Assembly (NCBI GenBank): GCA_029204225.1
Contig: CM055112.1
Coordinates: forward strand, 23,934,872 to 23,998,871
DNA: 64,000 bases
Origin: Diphasiastrum complanatum
Taxonomy: Eukaryota > Streptophyta > Lycopodiopsida > Lycopodiales > Lycopodiaceae
Direction of reading: 5' to 3'
A program made the position numbers and the translations under genes. Below are positions 12,751 through 24,760 of this stretch, piece after piece (the first letter of the stretch is position 1; every line of letters starts with the position of its first letter). The notes beneath the pieces are model-generated. The model was not told the DNA's origin and did not search any database. It saw only the letters and a program-made list of their open reading frames with translations.

Positions 12751-12779
12751 TGTTGCTTATGAGACCAAGGTTCATCAAG

Positions 12780-13086
12780 AAACAAATAATTAGACATGAA
12801 GAACGTAGCCAAGAAACCTGATCAACAAGAAAACACAGTCTCATCACCTCCCTAGGTCGAAGTGGACGAAGGCGCATTCATGGTCAAAGATCACAACGCA
12901 TTTTTGGATGATTCATGGGTTCTCGATTCTGGAGCAACTCAACACATGAACAATCAACGTGAGATCTTCAACTCCTACACTCCTTCCAGCATGAAGAAAT
13001 TTGTTCATCTTGGTGACAATAGTACCCACACTATTGAAGGTGAAGGTACTGTAAGATTGCGGTTCCAGCATGATCAATTCAAATTA
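12780..13086 (+). mobile_element. Ty1/copia fragment C (protease/pre-integrase)
   Basis: The phrases MDEGAFMVKDH and WVLDSGATQHM (protease active region) and YTPSSMKKFVHLGD match copia B at 8920-9100. The piece ends abruptly where a reverse gypsy RNase H segment begins. Its left edge abuts copia A. Confidence 0.8.
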
Positions 13087-13420
13087 CTACATCATCAACT
13101 TCAATATTAACTGGTGATGTTTGCATCCTTGAGATGTGATCGACAAGATAATGTTGTTTGCCTTTTCGAACCACAACTCGAAAATCAAATTCAGTCAATA
13201 AAAGTAACCATCTTGCAATGCGTCCTGTATTGCATGTCTTGTTTACCAAATAAAGCAAAGGTTGATGATCAGTATAAAAAACAAATGCATAGCCATCAAA
13301 TAATGTCGAAACATTTTTACTAAAAACACCATAGTCAACGCTTCTCATTGGACAATTTGACATCACACGATACACATCCTGCTCGATCACTGTCCTTGTC
13401 ATGACATCACCATCAGCCAA
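13087..13420 (-). mobile_element. Ty3/gypsy fragment, RNase H domain, reverse
   Basis: Read on the minus strand the frame gives FYTDHQPLLYL and a later HISRM, typical of the end of gypsy RNase H (family forms TDHxxL and ADxLSR). No reverse transcriptase or integrase is attached. It joins a forward copia piece head-on at about 13087. Confidence 0.8.
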
Positions 13421-14440
13421 TAAAATAATATGAGATAGTAAGTAGAGTTAGAGATAGACTCGTTTAGTTTGGCTGATTTGTCGCATGATCACAGTGTAAG
13501 AAATGATATCAACGACATCAATGCAATAGCAAATGATGAATAAATTATAGAAAATATTGATGTAATGCAAATTACTATACTACTAATTTATTAATTGTTG
13601 CATGACAGAAACATATGTTATGTGTGATAATGAGTAAATTTTCTTATTATATTGTTATACAATATCTTATCACATTTTTGTTTTCACTTGTATATATGGT
13701 CCCCTATTGTTGATAGAAAATCAAACTCCATGTGTTTATAAGCAAATATTCATGAAAATCTAATAAGAATCAAATCTGAAGTATACCAAGGCTTATACTG
13801 AGGGCTGCAATTTTCATCAATGATGATACATACATCAAAATATTCACTAAAAAAACATGCTTATTACATAGATTATAGAAAAATAATTCTGAAGTATATA
13901 CCGTCATCGGTCAGTGCACTAAAGCCTCGCATCGCTGACCACCCTCGTGCCCATTTTTTTGGATATCTTTTTCAAAAGTGCTCCAAAATAGTGTTGAAAA
14001 GCCTCCACTTTCTTGTAGACTTTAAGTTGTGTTACATATAGTAGGTTAGTAGGTAGAAAAAGTGAATATGATTAACGATAGATTCAATTTAAATAAAGAT
14101 GTCAATGATGTCAAGTTGCGTTGACTAGTAGCCCATATGGTGTAAAATGCATATTTTAACTTTGACCTACCTCACAAACTACACACTCTTGCCTTGTGAA
14201 AGGCAATGCAAAAAGTATTCATCACTTTTACACTAATAAGTAGAGTTGACTCTTGACTTTGCTTACATGTGATAGTTCTCATAAAAAACTTATCATTGTT
14301 GAATGTTCTGGATTACTACTAATATGCATTAATTGCAAAAATGTGCTTAGTTGCAAATTTGACATGTCAAAATATGCCTCTACAACAAGTATGTTGGATA
14401 AGAGTAGCTTTTGTGTCTAGCTTGACAGAGGCTCAAATTC
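13421..14440. other. AT-rich intergenic DNA
   Basis: No supported gene or repeat boundary seen. Confidence 0.4.
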
Positions 14441-14507
14441 AAGATGCTACAATATAAGGATATCTACAAGCCTTGTGCTCCAAAGCTAGCCTTCCAATGG
14501 ATGAGAG

Positions 14508-14596
14508 AGTGTAAATATTGTGCATTACATGATACCATGCTAGCCTTTGTGTGGATGTGACATCAGTGTAAATATTGTGCATTAAATGATACCATG
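14508..14596. repeat. 58-bp spaced direct repeat
   Basis: The 31-base phrase beginning GTGTAAATATTGTGCATT occurs at 14508 and again at 14566 with one mismatch, which indicates a short tandem duplication. Confidence 0.8.
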
Positions 14597-15121
14597 GCAA
14601 ATCAAGTAATGATCGATGTAACACATAGTTGGCGGATTTAATCTACAAAAATTTAGAATGACAGGATTTAGAAGGCAACATTTTTTGAAAAACCCACAAA
14701 TAATAAGTCACGATCTTCAGTTGTTGGAGGCTCACGCATCTCTTTTGGGTAGGCACTCATTTGCAATCTCCGTTTTGTTTTGGACAAATCAAATGCTGCT
14801 GGCAGCTGCAATGTTTTTGAGGTTTCACTCATTTCCCCTCGAACTGGCTCTTATACCTCTAGCAACTCTACATTCACAGTATTATTATCCAGAAAGCGCA
14901 TGATGATGGTTCGTTGGAATGAAAAGAAAGCATTACGGAAACTCTCACAGTTAAGCGAGCCTTTGCAAGGGATTCGTTCAGTTCTTGATCATGCGCCGAA
15001 CAATTATCTCTGAAAACGACTGTACATTGTTCACAAGATTGATCAGCTTGGGTTGCATTCTCGATACCTTTCCTGCACCTGTGATATTTTTTTCAGAATA
15101 GAATTCCTCGAACATGCTATT

Positions 15122-15397
15122 TTACGTTGGTTTTGCCTTGTGAGTCTTGGAAGGCCCAGGTGGGACGCTGATTCCCTTAGGCAGGTAACTTGCAGTAAAC
15201 CCAAGATGCTTGAGATTCATGGAATGCATTCTGACTACATCTTTGGCAAAACTCAGCTTCCTTAACTGAGAATTTTGGCATGCGAGCTTCGAGTTGCAGT
15301 GGTGACGAGTCCTTCCGCACAAAGTAAACGGCGTGAAACGCAGGAGTAAGGTGACAAATATAATGAAACAGAAAAGTCGTAAGCCTTTGACAACCAT
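15122..15397 (-). CDS. IDA-like (IDL) secreted signalling peptide precursor
   Basis: The single-exon frame encodes 91 residues. Residues 1-27 form a hydrophobic signal peptide (MVVKGLRLFCFIIF...). Near the C-terminus, residues 71-86 read YLPKGISVPPGPSKTH. This closely follows the extended PIP motif of Arabidopsis IDA (YLPKGVPIPPSAPSKRHN), the ligand of HAESA-type receptor kinases in abscission and related cell separation. Length and layout (signal peptide, variable middle, motif close to the end) fit the family. Odd points: one residue is missing inside the PP-(S)-xPSK part, and the highly conserved RH is TH, so activity is uncertain and it may be a diverged paralogue or a recent pseudogene. 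ATG at 15397 was chosen because the signal peptide begins there. A diverged duplicate of its flanks at 6619-7050 lacks this ORF. Confidence 0.75.
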   Translation of the reverse strand: MVVKGLRLFCFIIFVTLLLRFTPFTLCGRTRHHCNSKLACQNSQLRKLSFAKDVVRMHSMNLKHLGFTASYLPKGISVPPGPSKTHKAKPT

Positions 15398-15760
15398 TCT
15401 TTGGTGAAATGATTGCTTCTACTACCGTTATCCTTCGCTTTCAAATTCCTGCACCTTTCAATTGATCTGCGAACAGCTTCTGTGAACAAAACAAAGAAAA
15501 TGAACGATCAAAGCTAGTTCTGATCAGGTTCTTCAAATCAAAATCAAATGCAGTATGCTACTCTTATGGGCTGTTGTACATCGAGCTCTAATTCGATCAA
15601 CATGATTCATCATCATCATCATCATCATCACAGATTTCAAAGTTGTCTTTCCTTCCATAATCTGATGTTCACCTTCTGCATTTATCCAATAATTCAACTA
15701 TTGCAAAAGACTTTTTAAATAATAAAACGTGCCTATTCCTTGAGGGTATCCACCCAAGCG
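15398..15760 (-). promoter_or_regulatory. upstream region of the IDA-like gene
   Basis: This holds a TATTTAAA-like box on the minus strand at 15714-15721, about 320 bp from the ATG, and an imperfect CAT/ATC triplet run at 15608-15630. It is conserved in the duplicate at 6805-7050. No transcription start can be fixed from sequence. Confidence 0.35.
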
Positions 15761-16039
15761 TGGGCAGAATGTTGACCTTGGGTGGCAAGCACGTTGTCAC
15801 TGTTCAAAATATGTGCTTGCCACTGATCAAATTAAAGTTTCCATAATGTATTAATGTAATACAAGGAAAATTCAAAAGGGTTTTCAATTACTATCTGAAT
15901 CATGCCACAACTACAAGTCAAATGGACAGCCTCCAGCCACCAAATTACTTTGAAACCATATCTATAATACATAAAGCCATGCCTCCTTCAAAGTTGACCT
16001 TTGGATGACATCAAGCATGTCATTTCTTAATAGGGTGAT

Positions 16040-16100
16040 TTGTGTCCTCCAATCAAGGGTGGTAATTTGGGTCCTCCAATAAGGGTGGCTAGCCTAATCC
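16040..16100. repeat. short tandem duplication
   Basis: The phrase GTCCTCCAATCAAGGGTGG and a near-identical copy lacking one base follow each other. Confidence 0.7.
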
Positions 16101-16353
16101 AGATTAGTGTGAAAAAAGAATCACATGGCAACTTTGAATTGGGTTCAAAATATTTATTTGTAAAGATCAAAAGCCACCTTTCCAAGTGTCTCTTGATATT
16201 TACCTGGAGTCAAGAGGTGTCTCATCTAGAAACGAACATGTGGCAAAGTCAAGGGATGCTTTAAATCAAAGGAATGATTTAGGAGATGATTGAGAGATAT
16301 TTGAGAGGTGATGGCTCAAGGTAGACCTGGACACAATCTCTATTCACCGTAAT

Positions 16354-16690
16354 AGAGAGGTACCTCAAGCCCCATATAAAGTGAAACGCTAAATTGCCAC
16401 TAAGTTTTTAGTATTCTTAACATTTTTGCAAATTTTGCCATTAGTTCAATCTTATGATCTATATTATATCGTGGGCCCTTTTAGTAGCTTTCAATACATG
16501 TCAATACTTGGTTGTAATAATCTACATATTCACTACAAAAGAGAGGTACCTCAAGTCTCATTTCAAGTGAAATGCAAAAGTAGCACAAGGTTCTATAGTA
16601 GTCTTAACATTTTGGTAATTTGCCATCACTTCAATTTTATGGTACGTAATTGATCTTTGATCCTCTAGTAGTTTTCAATACATGTCCACA
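16354..16690. repeat. 186-bp tandem duplication, two units
   Basis: AGAGAGGTACCTCAAG occurs at 16354 and again at 16540. The downstream sequence of each unit matches in order (AAGTGAAA-GC, CTTAACATTTT, AGTAG-TTTCAATACATGTC). The copies are clearly diverged, so the duplication is old. Confidence 0.8.
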
Positions 16691-16699
16691 TGTAATTGT

Positions 16700-17990
16700 C
16701 AATCATATTGATGCTCTTTTCACTTTCTATGGATGAATTTGATACACTTATATTTTAGAGTTAAATTCTTCACTGTTTTATAACATCTAAGTTGCTGTGA
16801 AAAATTGGAGGAAGAAGTTGTGGATTGTCATTATCATTGAATCAACCCCTCTTCTTTTGACTTTCACAATTGGTACACTCTTACTCGACTTTTGAAGTTG
16901 CATTCCACTGTGTTAGAATTTTCATTCAGAGTCTACCCAAGGTTTTATTATAAACTTCAATGTATCTTGCATCAAACAAGCACATATAAGAGAACACATA
17001 TCTTGTGATTTGGAGATTGGGATAGTATTTAAATTAACTTTGGGTCATCACTTAACAATCTAGAAAGTTTGCCTCTCGTGAATCCCCAAACATAGTAATT
17101 GTAATTCTCAAGACATTATTTAATTTAGGTCACAACTAGTACACCAAAGTGGATAATGTTGACAATTTTTTATTGCAATGTAAAAACATTTATCAAAATT
17201 ATGTATGTGGACATTTTTACCACTTTCAGAAGAATATTGTATTTATTTAAAAATGATTGTCTCTTGAAAATAATTTCTAATTTTTTTTGGTATTATTTTA
17301 AGTTTATTAATGATTTATATTAGTTAGATAAACAAATTTTGCATTTGTAACAATTTTTTAAATGATAAAATATTAGCATGATACAAGCTTTTGAAATTAT
17401 ATAAAAAATATCTAGATTGAATTTTTTTAAAAAAATTGAAAACTTTTTTAATTTAAATTCACCTAATTTAGCAATTATTATTCATAATAGCAACTTGCAC
17501 ACGATAAATGTTTGTATTTATGGCAATTTAAATGTAAGATTTTTAAAATATCTTTCATCACTTAGTCCAAATTTTAAAATATTTGCAAAATGCAGCATCT
17601 TTCAAATACGACCCGAATACTCCTTTGCTGCCCGTATTGTACACTTGAGGTTAATTTGGATTCAATATTCATGAACTATAATTAACTAATCCCTATAGTT
17701 TAGGAACTTCTTGTCATTCTTAGGTATACCTCTCCGTTCTTGTGACCTGTCTGATTGATCGTTGGATGAGAGAGAATCATGATTGATAGGGGAGAGAGAA
17801 TGTACATTGTAGATTTAGGGAGAGAGTGTGAATGATGAGAGATGAGGGCATTGTGGTGGTGGATTTCCCTAGCAGCTTGCTTGCATTGGGACCTTGCTAG
17901 AATGAAGGTGAGCAGTTTACTTGGTGTGAGCCATTCGCTGTCCTAGTATCGGATCACCACGTGTGTGTACAGACCAGCAGTGAGGCAATA
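16700..17990. other. very AT-rich intergenic DNA
   Basis: No gene seen. Base composition is close to 75-80% AT around 17100-17700. The short frames there are poor in informative residues. Confidence 0.4.
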
Positions 17991-17998
17991 TAGGAGGT

Positions 17999-18642
17999 GC
18001 GCACTAAACCAATATCTCGAGAATGAAAGTCGACAATCAATAGCGGATCAACGCGTAGGTGAGCATATTGAGATTGAAGTGTGTAGGTGACGCACATTGA
18101 AGCGATATCCGAGTCGTGTGTGCGATGAATTCGATAGCAGAAGGTAAAGTTTTTTTTAAGTACATGTTTGTGCTTATATAGAGTTGGAGTTAATAGTGTT
18201 TGGAGTTGCATGCGAGTAGCAAAAACAGTGCATCTTGTGACAGTGATCTTGGCATTCTTGTGTGGCTTTTGTGTAGCAAAGAAGTGTTTGCTTAGCCTTT
18301 GGGAGTAGCAAAGTTTTTGCCTAGGCCCATTGTTCATTGTGTCAAGTCTTTGGATTGAATCATACTTTTCACATTACTGATCTTTGTTTTCTGGACGATC
18401 ATACACTTCTAAATTGGAGGCGGCGTAGCTGCTGTGTTGAAGTGGAGAATCTAGAATATTCCTTTTAGTCTTCATCTTATCCATACTAATATTAGTTCAG
18501 CGCGTGAAAGCCCAAGTCATTCTAAGAGGTTGTACATCTGCGTGCCGAATTGATATTGCATGTTGTCCGTACATTTGTAATCAACGCGCAAACAACCAAG
18601 TCAAGGACTAGGAGTCATTCCTATGCGCGCTAAACCAATATC
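17999..18642. repeat. array 2 of an 18-bp GCGC...ATATC motif
   Basis: Four copies of a motif are seen: 17999-18016 (GCGCACTAAACCAATATC), 18091-18109, 18540-18558 and 18625-18642 (GCGCGCTAAACCAATATC). The motif shares 13 of 18 positions with the array at 25525-26213. The copies at 17999 and 18625 are each followed within about 200 bp by a T-run and the phrase CATGTTTGTGCTTA, so they also belong to a larger duplicated segment. Function unknown. Confidence 0.6.
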
Positions 18643-19069
18643 TGACATGAAATTCGAACGTAACATGAAGGTAGTTTTTTTTTTTTATGGTCATGTTTGT
18701 GCTTAGCGGAGCTTATGTTTGTGCTTATGTGGAGCGGAGCTTAAAAAATGATTGCCCTCATGAGTTTCCGCGAACGTATTGTATCTGTAGGAATTCGGTG
18801 GCCAGTAGGCTTCAATGATATACCATTCATTACTTTTCGGTGCGGGTACCGTGTTGTAATACTATTATTGGTGGACATTTACAGCCCCATACTATATGAC
18901 AAACACTTGGCCATATCATTTGTCGACACATGTCAATGGCACACACATGTGGAGTTTTTGAACTACAAAAGCCAGATTTTCGTTCATTTTTGGATTTTTT
19001 AAAATCAAAATTCATGTACATCGCCACGGCGAGGGACCAGTCGTCTTATATGTTGAAAATCTTGCTCTG

Positions 19070-19250
19070 TTGCATCGGTGCGATATCTCAGGCTCATATC
19101 ACTACCATACGTAAGAACTTTCACTCTTGATCTCCAAGCTTTCCATTTCGCATTGTTGTGATATCCCGAGACCATATCGCCATCATGCGTTGGAGGTTGT
19201 GTTCTTCATCCGAAAGGCTCTCATCTCACATTGCTGATATATTTGGCCTT
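19070..19250. repeat. diverged repeat of GATATC...CATATC segments
   Basis: The phrase TGCGATATCTCAGGCTCATATCAC at 19079 recurs in diverged form at 19157 (TGTGATATCCCGAGACCATATC). A third weaker version follows near 19235. It may belong with the nearby motif array. Confidence 0.4.
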
Positions 19251-19409
19251 CTAATGGCCCATACAAAGTAGAAGACAAGGCTCAATATATTCGTTCCTCC
19301 ATCTCGTGGGCCTCCTCCTCCTCCTCCACCCAAGGGTTCCACGTCAAGGGTTGCAGATCAGCTAGGTAGCCTAATAACCCCCCCCTTGATACTTAAGCCA
19401 AAGTCCTCC

Positions 19410-19660
19410 ATCTCAATATTCGACTGATTTGAATGCTATTGTAGATAATGTAGATTCTTTTTCAAATATCAGAGAGTTTTATAAAAGTTTATGTATTAGA
19501 TTTATTGTTAGTCCTAAGGACACACTCTTATATTTTGTAAAGTATGTTGCTTTTGATGAGTACATAGCCAAAGCCATCACAAAGTTAACAAAGGATAAAT
19601 AGCGAAATTTGAAACTAGAAGTGAATTGCCAACTTGAAGAAAATAAAATCAATTTTCAAT
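19410..19660 (+). other. possible exon, unknown protein
   Basis: The plus strand reads through phrases such as DSFSNIREFYKSL and KYVAFDEYIAKAITKLTKD with residue composition typical of coding sequence. It lies just right of motif array 2. That mirrors the way genes flank array 1, but I see no clear similarity to families A or C. No start or splice sites assigned. Confidence 0.25.
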
Positions 19661-20455
19661 GAATGTTGACCCTCTTCCCTAGACCACATAAGTTAGTTTA
19701 ACTATGGTTAGTTCAAAATAGACCTACATTAACCGTAAGTGTTAAGACTTGGGCCTTGGGAGACTCGTGCGTAGCAAGTATGGTAGAATCACAAGCCAAG
19801 AACCTACTCGGGTGGGAGTTTTATATTGCATAAAAAACATAATCTAAAATCTCCAAAAAATTATGACCTGCAAATAACGATGTAAATTTATAATTGGGCC
19901 ATGTGTACATGGCATATTTGAAAAGTCAAAAACAACATCTTGACAAAAGGTCCTTTTGTTGCTCAAACTACCTCTTGTGAAAAATATGGCAAAATCTAGC
20001 TTTTTTATGTGAAAAACTCACACGTGTGGAACATGTTCCCACGTTTGGAAAATAGACAAAAATATCTTAGTCATGTTGAGTTAGGGGTACATAAACTTTA
20101 GAGACATCTATCCATTGAGTGTAAGTAGGTGATTTTTTGGCATTAGAGGCAAAATAGGCAAGTACACATGTCAAAGCATGATAAGGCCTAAAGTAGGTTA
20201 TGATGTAGCTCGAGTCAAGTTAGGCTTATGGTGGACTTGTGCTGCTTGTAGAGTTCGATGTTGCACAGAGACAACTTCTTCAAGTTAAAACACTAATCTT
20301 GAATGGTTACAATCATAGGCTATACGTGACCACAGTTACAAACTAGTTTATAATAGTAACCACATTTGTTGAACAATGTGATCACAATAATCTTGCATGG
20401 TTACAATTAACGACAGAGTGTGAATGAATTCAATACATTATCAAATTTCTTAGAG

Positions 20456-20571
<116 letters not shown>

Positions 20572-20577
20572 AAAACA

Positions 20578-21080
20578 TGGCATCAAGGAGACGTAGATCC
20601 ACAATAGACTCTGTCATTCTTCACAATGAAAATGATGAAGCAAAAATTGGATACCAAAAAAATATGCTAAAAACACTTAGGTATTGATGCATATATTATC
20701 AAAAGGAACGCTTCGAAAAAAAAATCCAAGTTATCTTTCAGGTCCTATTGGAAAGCTAGGATTTTTTATTTTAGAGCATCCATTTAGAAGTGTTAGTTCA
20801 ACATGTTTATATGCATTCCGAGTTGAGTATTCAATTTTTCAATCTAAATAATTATAAAAAATAAAATTGTAAGTATCTAAATAATTGTAGTTTTACTTTA
20901 ATTTATCCATCTAAATTTAAATATATATTTAGAACCTCATACTCTAATCTATCATGCAGATTTACTTTTATTTATCCGACTAATTTTAAATATATATTTA
21001 GAATATCATATTTTATTTTATCATGTAGATTTATATCCATCAAATATAAATTAACCCACACAATTATTTATAGGCATAGT
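20578..21080 (+). pseudogene. unknown gene family C, copy 1 (5' part)
   Basis: The first exon begins MASRRRRSTIDSVIL at 20578 and matches the first exon of the reverse copy at 29771 (MAPSRKPCSSIDSVLL). The following non-coding sequence (20740-20900) matches 59860-60000 in order, so introns are related too. The remainder of the gene is missing where a reverse copia element begins near 21080. Function unknown: no domain recognised; the N-terminus is basic. Confidence 0.55.
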
Positions 21081-22940
21081 GGATGTCATTCATTGATTAT
21101 CACAAAATAATGTCGTCGGAGCATATTGATTGAGACCGATATTTGAGAGTAAGTTCCTCAACCAAATTGCTTCCTTTTGTAGCTTGAGAGGCTGCGATAT
21201 ACTCTGATTCAGTGGAAGATAGAGCTATCGAAGATTTTTTGCAACTGTTCCAGGAAATTAGATCATTGTTGAGGAAGAATGTAAATGTGGAAGTGGATTT
21301 ATGAGTGTCTATATCTCCAGCCCAACTTGCATCTGTGTAACCACTGAGTAAATTGAGTTTGTTGTTGCCAACTGCTCCATAACAAATGCAAAAGTCCATA
21401 GTAGCTCAAAGATATCTCATGACTCTGATAAGAGCCTTCCAATGTGTTACACCATGGTTAGTTATACACTGACTGAGAGAGCTGACTGCAAAAGCTATGT
21501 ACAGATCATGGCGTATATAAGAAATCCTATAATAGAATGGTAAGGATACTCACGCATCTGCTGTTTCTTATGAATTGTTTGTAGACACTGGTCCTTTGAC
21601 AATTTGAGTCCTGGTTCCATTGGTGAGAGAGCTAACTTGCAATTAATCAGATTATATCTGACTAACATGTTGTAGATGTATCTCTGTTGTGTTATGTAAA
21701 CCAATTTCTGTTTTGTCTCTGTGGATTTGTATACCAAGGCAGAAATGAGCTTCGCCCAGATCGGTCATGTTGAATTCGGAAGATAGCATTGTCTTGGCCT
21801 CTTTTATCAAATCAGTATTGTTGCTGAAAAGCAATGTATCATCCACGTATAAAGTGATAATGATAAAAGACTGTTGCACTGCTTTGAAGTAAACGTTTGA
21901 ATATGAAGAGCTAGGTGTGTAGCCGTGATCAATAAGAAAAGTATTGATTCTTTGAAACCATGCTCGATTAGATTGCTTCAAGCCATAAAGTGCCTTATGG
22001 AGTTTACACACATGATTGTGTTTACCCTCGATAGTAAATGTCTTCTTCGATAACTCCATTGAGATATGCTGTCTGTACATCCATTTGATGTATTCCCAAA
22101 TCTGCTGCAGTGGCAAATAATAACAAAAGTCTAATAGAAGAATGCTTGACTACTACACTGAAGGTCTCAGTGTAATCGACGTTGTATACGTGAGAAAATC
22201 CTCTAGCTACAAATCGGGCCTTTCTCCTATTGATGCTTTTATTTGCATTGTACTTGACTTTGAAAATCCATTTGCAATCAACTACGTTTTTGCTGGCAAG
22301 TAATTCGACAATTGTCTATGTCTGGTTCTTAATAAGAGATGAATACTCTTTATCCATGGCTTCTTTCCAGATCTGAATCAGGCTGACTGAGTGTCTCTTG
22401 GACAGACGTCGGTTCCTGAACAAGATAGGCTGCAGACATGTTGATATACCTCTCAAGTGGTCTACTATTCCTTGATGATCTTTTGGGTAATACAGGAGTC
22501 GATCATTTTCATCATGTTGTAGTTGTTGATCTGCAACATCATCATCTTATGATTTGTTGTTCGTCAAAAGTAGAAGAGCTTGGACCTTCAATGAGAATAT
22601 TCGACTGAGGAATTGGAAAGCTCAAAGCGTCAGGAGAATCTGATAGGTTGGCTACATGGGGACTACCCTTTCCTTTGACGTCTTGAAACTGATCTTTGAT
22701 GAAGATGACATCCCGGCTAGTGAACATTTTCGACTCGATGGGATCAAACAACTTGTAGGCTTGATCTGAAGTAGTGTAGCTGATGAAAACACATTTGATA
22801 CTCTAGAAGTCAAGCTTCTTCCTGAGATCACGAGGAATCTGCACAAAAGCAGTACATCCAAAAACTCGTAAGTTTGATAAAGAAGGTTTGTTACCGGTCC
22901 AAACTTCGAATGGTGTTTGTCTGAGAGGCCTTTAGTAGGA
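21080..22940 (-). mobile_element. Ty1/copia fragment D: integrase end, reverse transcriptase, RNase H; reverse, broken
   Basis: On the minus strand, in order: the integrase C-terminal region (22861-22540), reverse transcriptase (22116-21500, with LHKALYGLKQSNRAWFQ and the catalytic YVDDTLLF), and RNase H (21399-21100, with GYTDASWAGD and SSTESEYIAASQA). Gag and LTRs are not seen, so it is a 3' two-thirds. There are several breaks. Confidence 0.92.
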
Positions 22941-22946
22941 CATTTG

Positions 22947-22948
<2 letters not shown>

Positions 22949-23025
<77 letters not shown>
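22949..23025. repeat. (AT)n microsatellite
   Basis: Uninterrupted AT dinucleotides between the copia remnant and the GC-rich palindromic repeat. Confidence 0.97.
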
Positions 23026-23027
<2 letters not shown>

Positions 23028-23295
23028 GGAGGCCCCACTCGTCGCGACAGGTAAATCCTCCAAAAAAAATTTAAAAAATCCAAAATAAATTTTTTTATGG
23101 AGGCTCCACCCGCCGCGGATGGAGCCTGCAATTTTTTTTTTTTTTCATGGAGGCCCCACCCATCGTGGCGAGTGGAGCCCCCAATTTTTTTTATATTTTT
23201 ATGGAGGCCCCACCCGCCACGGCGGGTGAAACCCCCAATTTTGTTTTTTTTTAATGGAGGCTCCACCCGCCGTGGTAGGTGGAGCTCCCAACCTT
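23026..23295. repeat. palindromic GGAGGC minisatellite, five units
   Basis: Units start at 23026, 23097, 23147, 23201 and 23254. Each begins ATGGAGGC and holds an inverted repeat of the form GGCTCCACCCGCCG then CGGCGGGTGGAGCC, followed by a run of A or T. The units vary in how well the two arms match. The GC-rich hairpin arms alternate with T-rich spacers, unlike the AT-rich surroundings. Confidence 0.85.
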
Positions 23296-23347
23296 AAACC
23301 CTTGATCCTTGGTCCTTGGACCTTAACTCTTAGCCCTTGAATTCCAT

Positions 23348-24760
23348 TTGGTCAATGAGATTTCAATTGGAAACTCACTAGGCTCTATCTTGACTTCTAA
23401 ATCTATGAAATCAATGTTAAATAATAACAAAATGAAAAAGATTAAGGCTTCAATTACTGATAGCATTATGGATGAAGTTGGAAAAATATTGGACACTACA
23501 TTGCTTCAGGGGGCATGTGACTTTTCTAACATCAGTAGGGAATCATATGCAACAATGTTTAAGATGATAAAGGAGGCATTTGCACAGGTAAATATTAAAA
23601 AGTTTCCAATCCCACGACCATTTCATCTTTAAAAAAAAAAAGACATGTTAAACCACGGTATGCAGACAATAGTTGGTAATTTATCTCATATCAATGAAGT
23701 GTATTGCTCGAAACAAGAAAGTCTAGCATATAACAATTCCAACAATTTATTTATTGACATTAATCAATTATTAACATTCATCATAAATTTTTACGGTATT
23801 ACAAATGAGAATGTCAATAACAAGTTGATAGTTGTTCTCAAGTTAGATGAGTCTGAAATTATAAAAGGACAAAATTTGGAAAGAGTCAGTCTCACAATCA
23901 TGAATGGAGTACTTTTAAATGCAAAAGACTCAGAAGGCCTCAATTTCAGTGTTCAATCAAAAAATGATATCTGGTGGTTGGCAGCATTTCAAATATAGCA
24001 GTTCCTTTGCATAATAAATAGAATATGGATTTCATATCTAAAATCTTCTCTATGTTAATATTATGAGGCTAATCACGTTTTTGTATTCTCTTATAGGTGC
24101 TGAAAGAAGACCATAACATTCTCTCATGGATATTTAGTAGAACATCATATCCTGCCACCATAAAAAATCACATGGAGGGAGTTCCACTCAATATTTCTAG
24201 AGTTGGCACTTTCAACATTGAATGGCATTTAACAGGAGATCTGAAGACATTAAAATGTATGTTCAATGTATCTCATGGCACTAACTCTAAACACCCTTGT
24301 TTGTACTACATGAAAACAACAAAAGACATGACAAGGAGTACATAAATATCAAGAGATCGAGAAGATCCTAATTGAAAACCTATACTACCGATTCCTCTAC
24401 GAAATGTTCATATATGTACATTGCATGTGTATTACAGAAAAAATAATATATCTTCACATCTTGTTTGCATGGAATTCTGAGCCAGAGGCCTTTGCGAAGG
24501 AAGCTATTTCCAGATTAGATGATGTGTTGTCCAAACCAGGCTTACATAAAGGCCACGTTAAAATAAAAAAAGATGACAAGCTATCAAGTAACACAGGAAA
24601 TATTCCATGCAAGTCGAGCATTGGAGGATCTAAAGCTCAAAGATTTTTATCAAATTATTCTGGCAAACAATCTAAGGTTCAATACATGGTTTGGAAAGAA
24701 ATTATTGTAGCAACTCAAGATTTCAGAAGGTTTTACTCGTATACACAGCATTAAAACCAA
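23348..24760 (+). pseudogene. transposase-like gene of unknown family, decayed
   Basis: Coding-like segments follow one another at 23348-23632, 23645-23998 and 24097-24345, then weaker to 24754. Telling phrases are VVLKLDESEII, GDLKTLKCMFNV, then SKHPCLYY, and later NVHICTLHA and GLHKGHVKIKKDD. A GD-x-K ... PCxxC-like stretch followed by a histidine-rich helix recalls RNase H-fold transposases with a cysteine-pair insertion. I cannot name the superfamily. A splice acceptor is plausible before 24097 (TCTTATAG). The gene carries several interruptions. Its 3' end overlaps the 3' end of the convergent family A gene. Confidence 0.4.
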
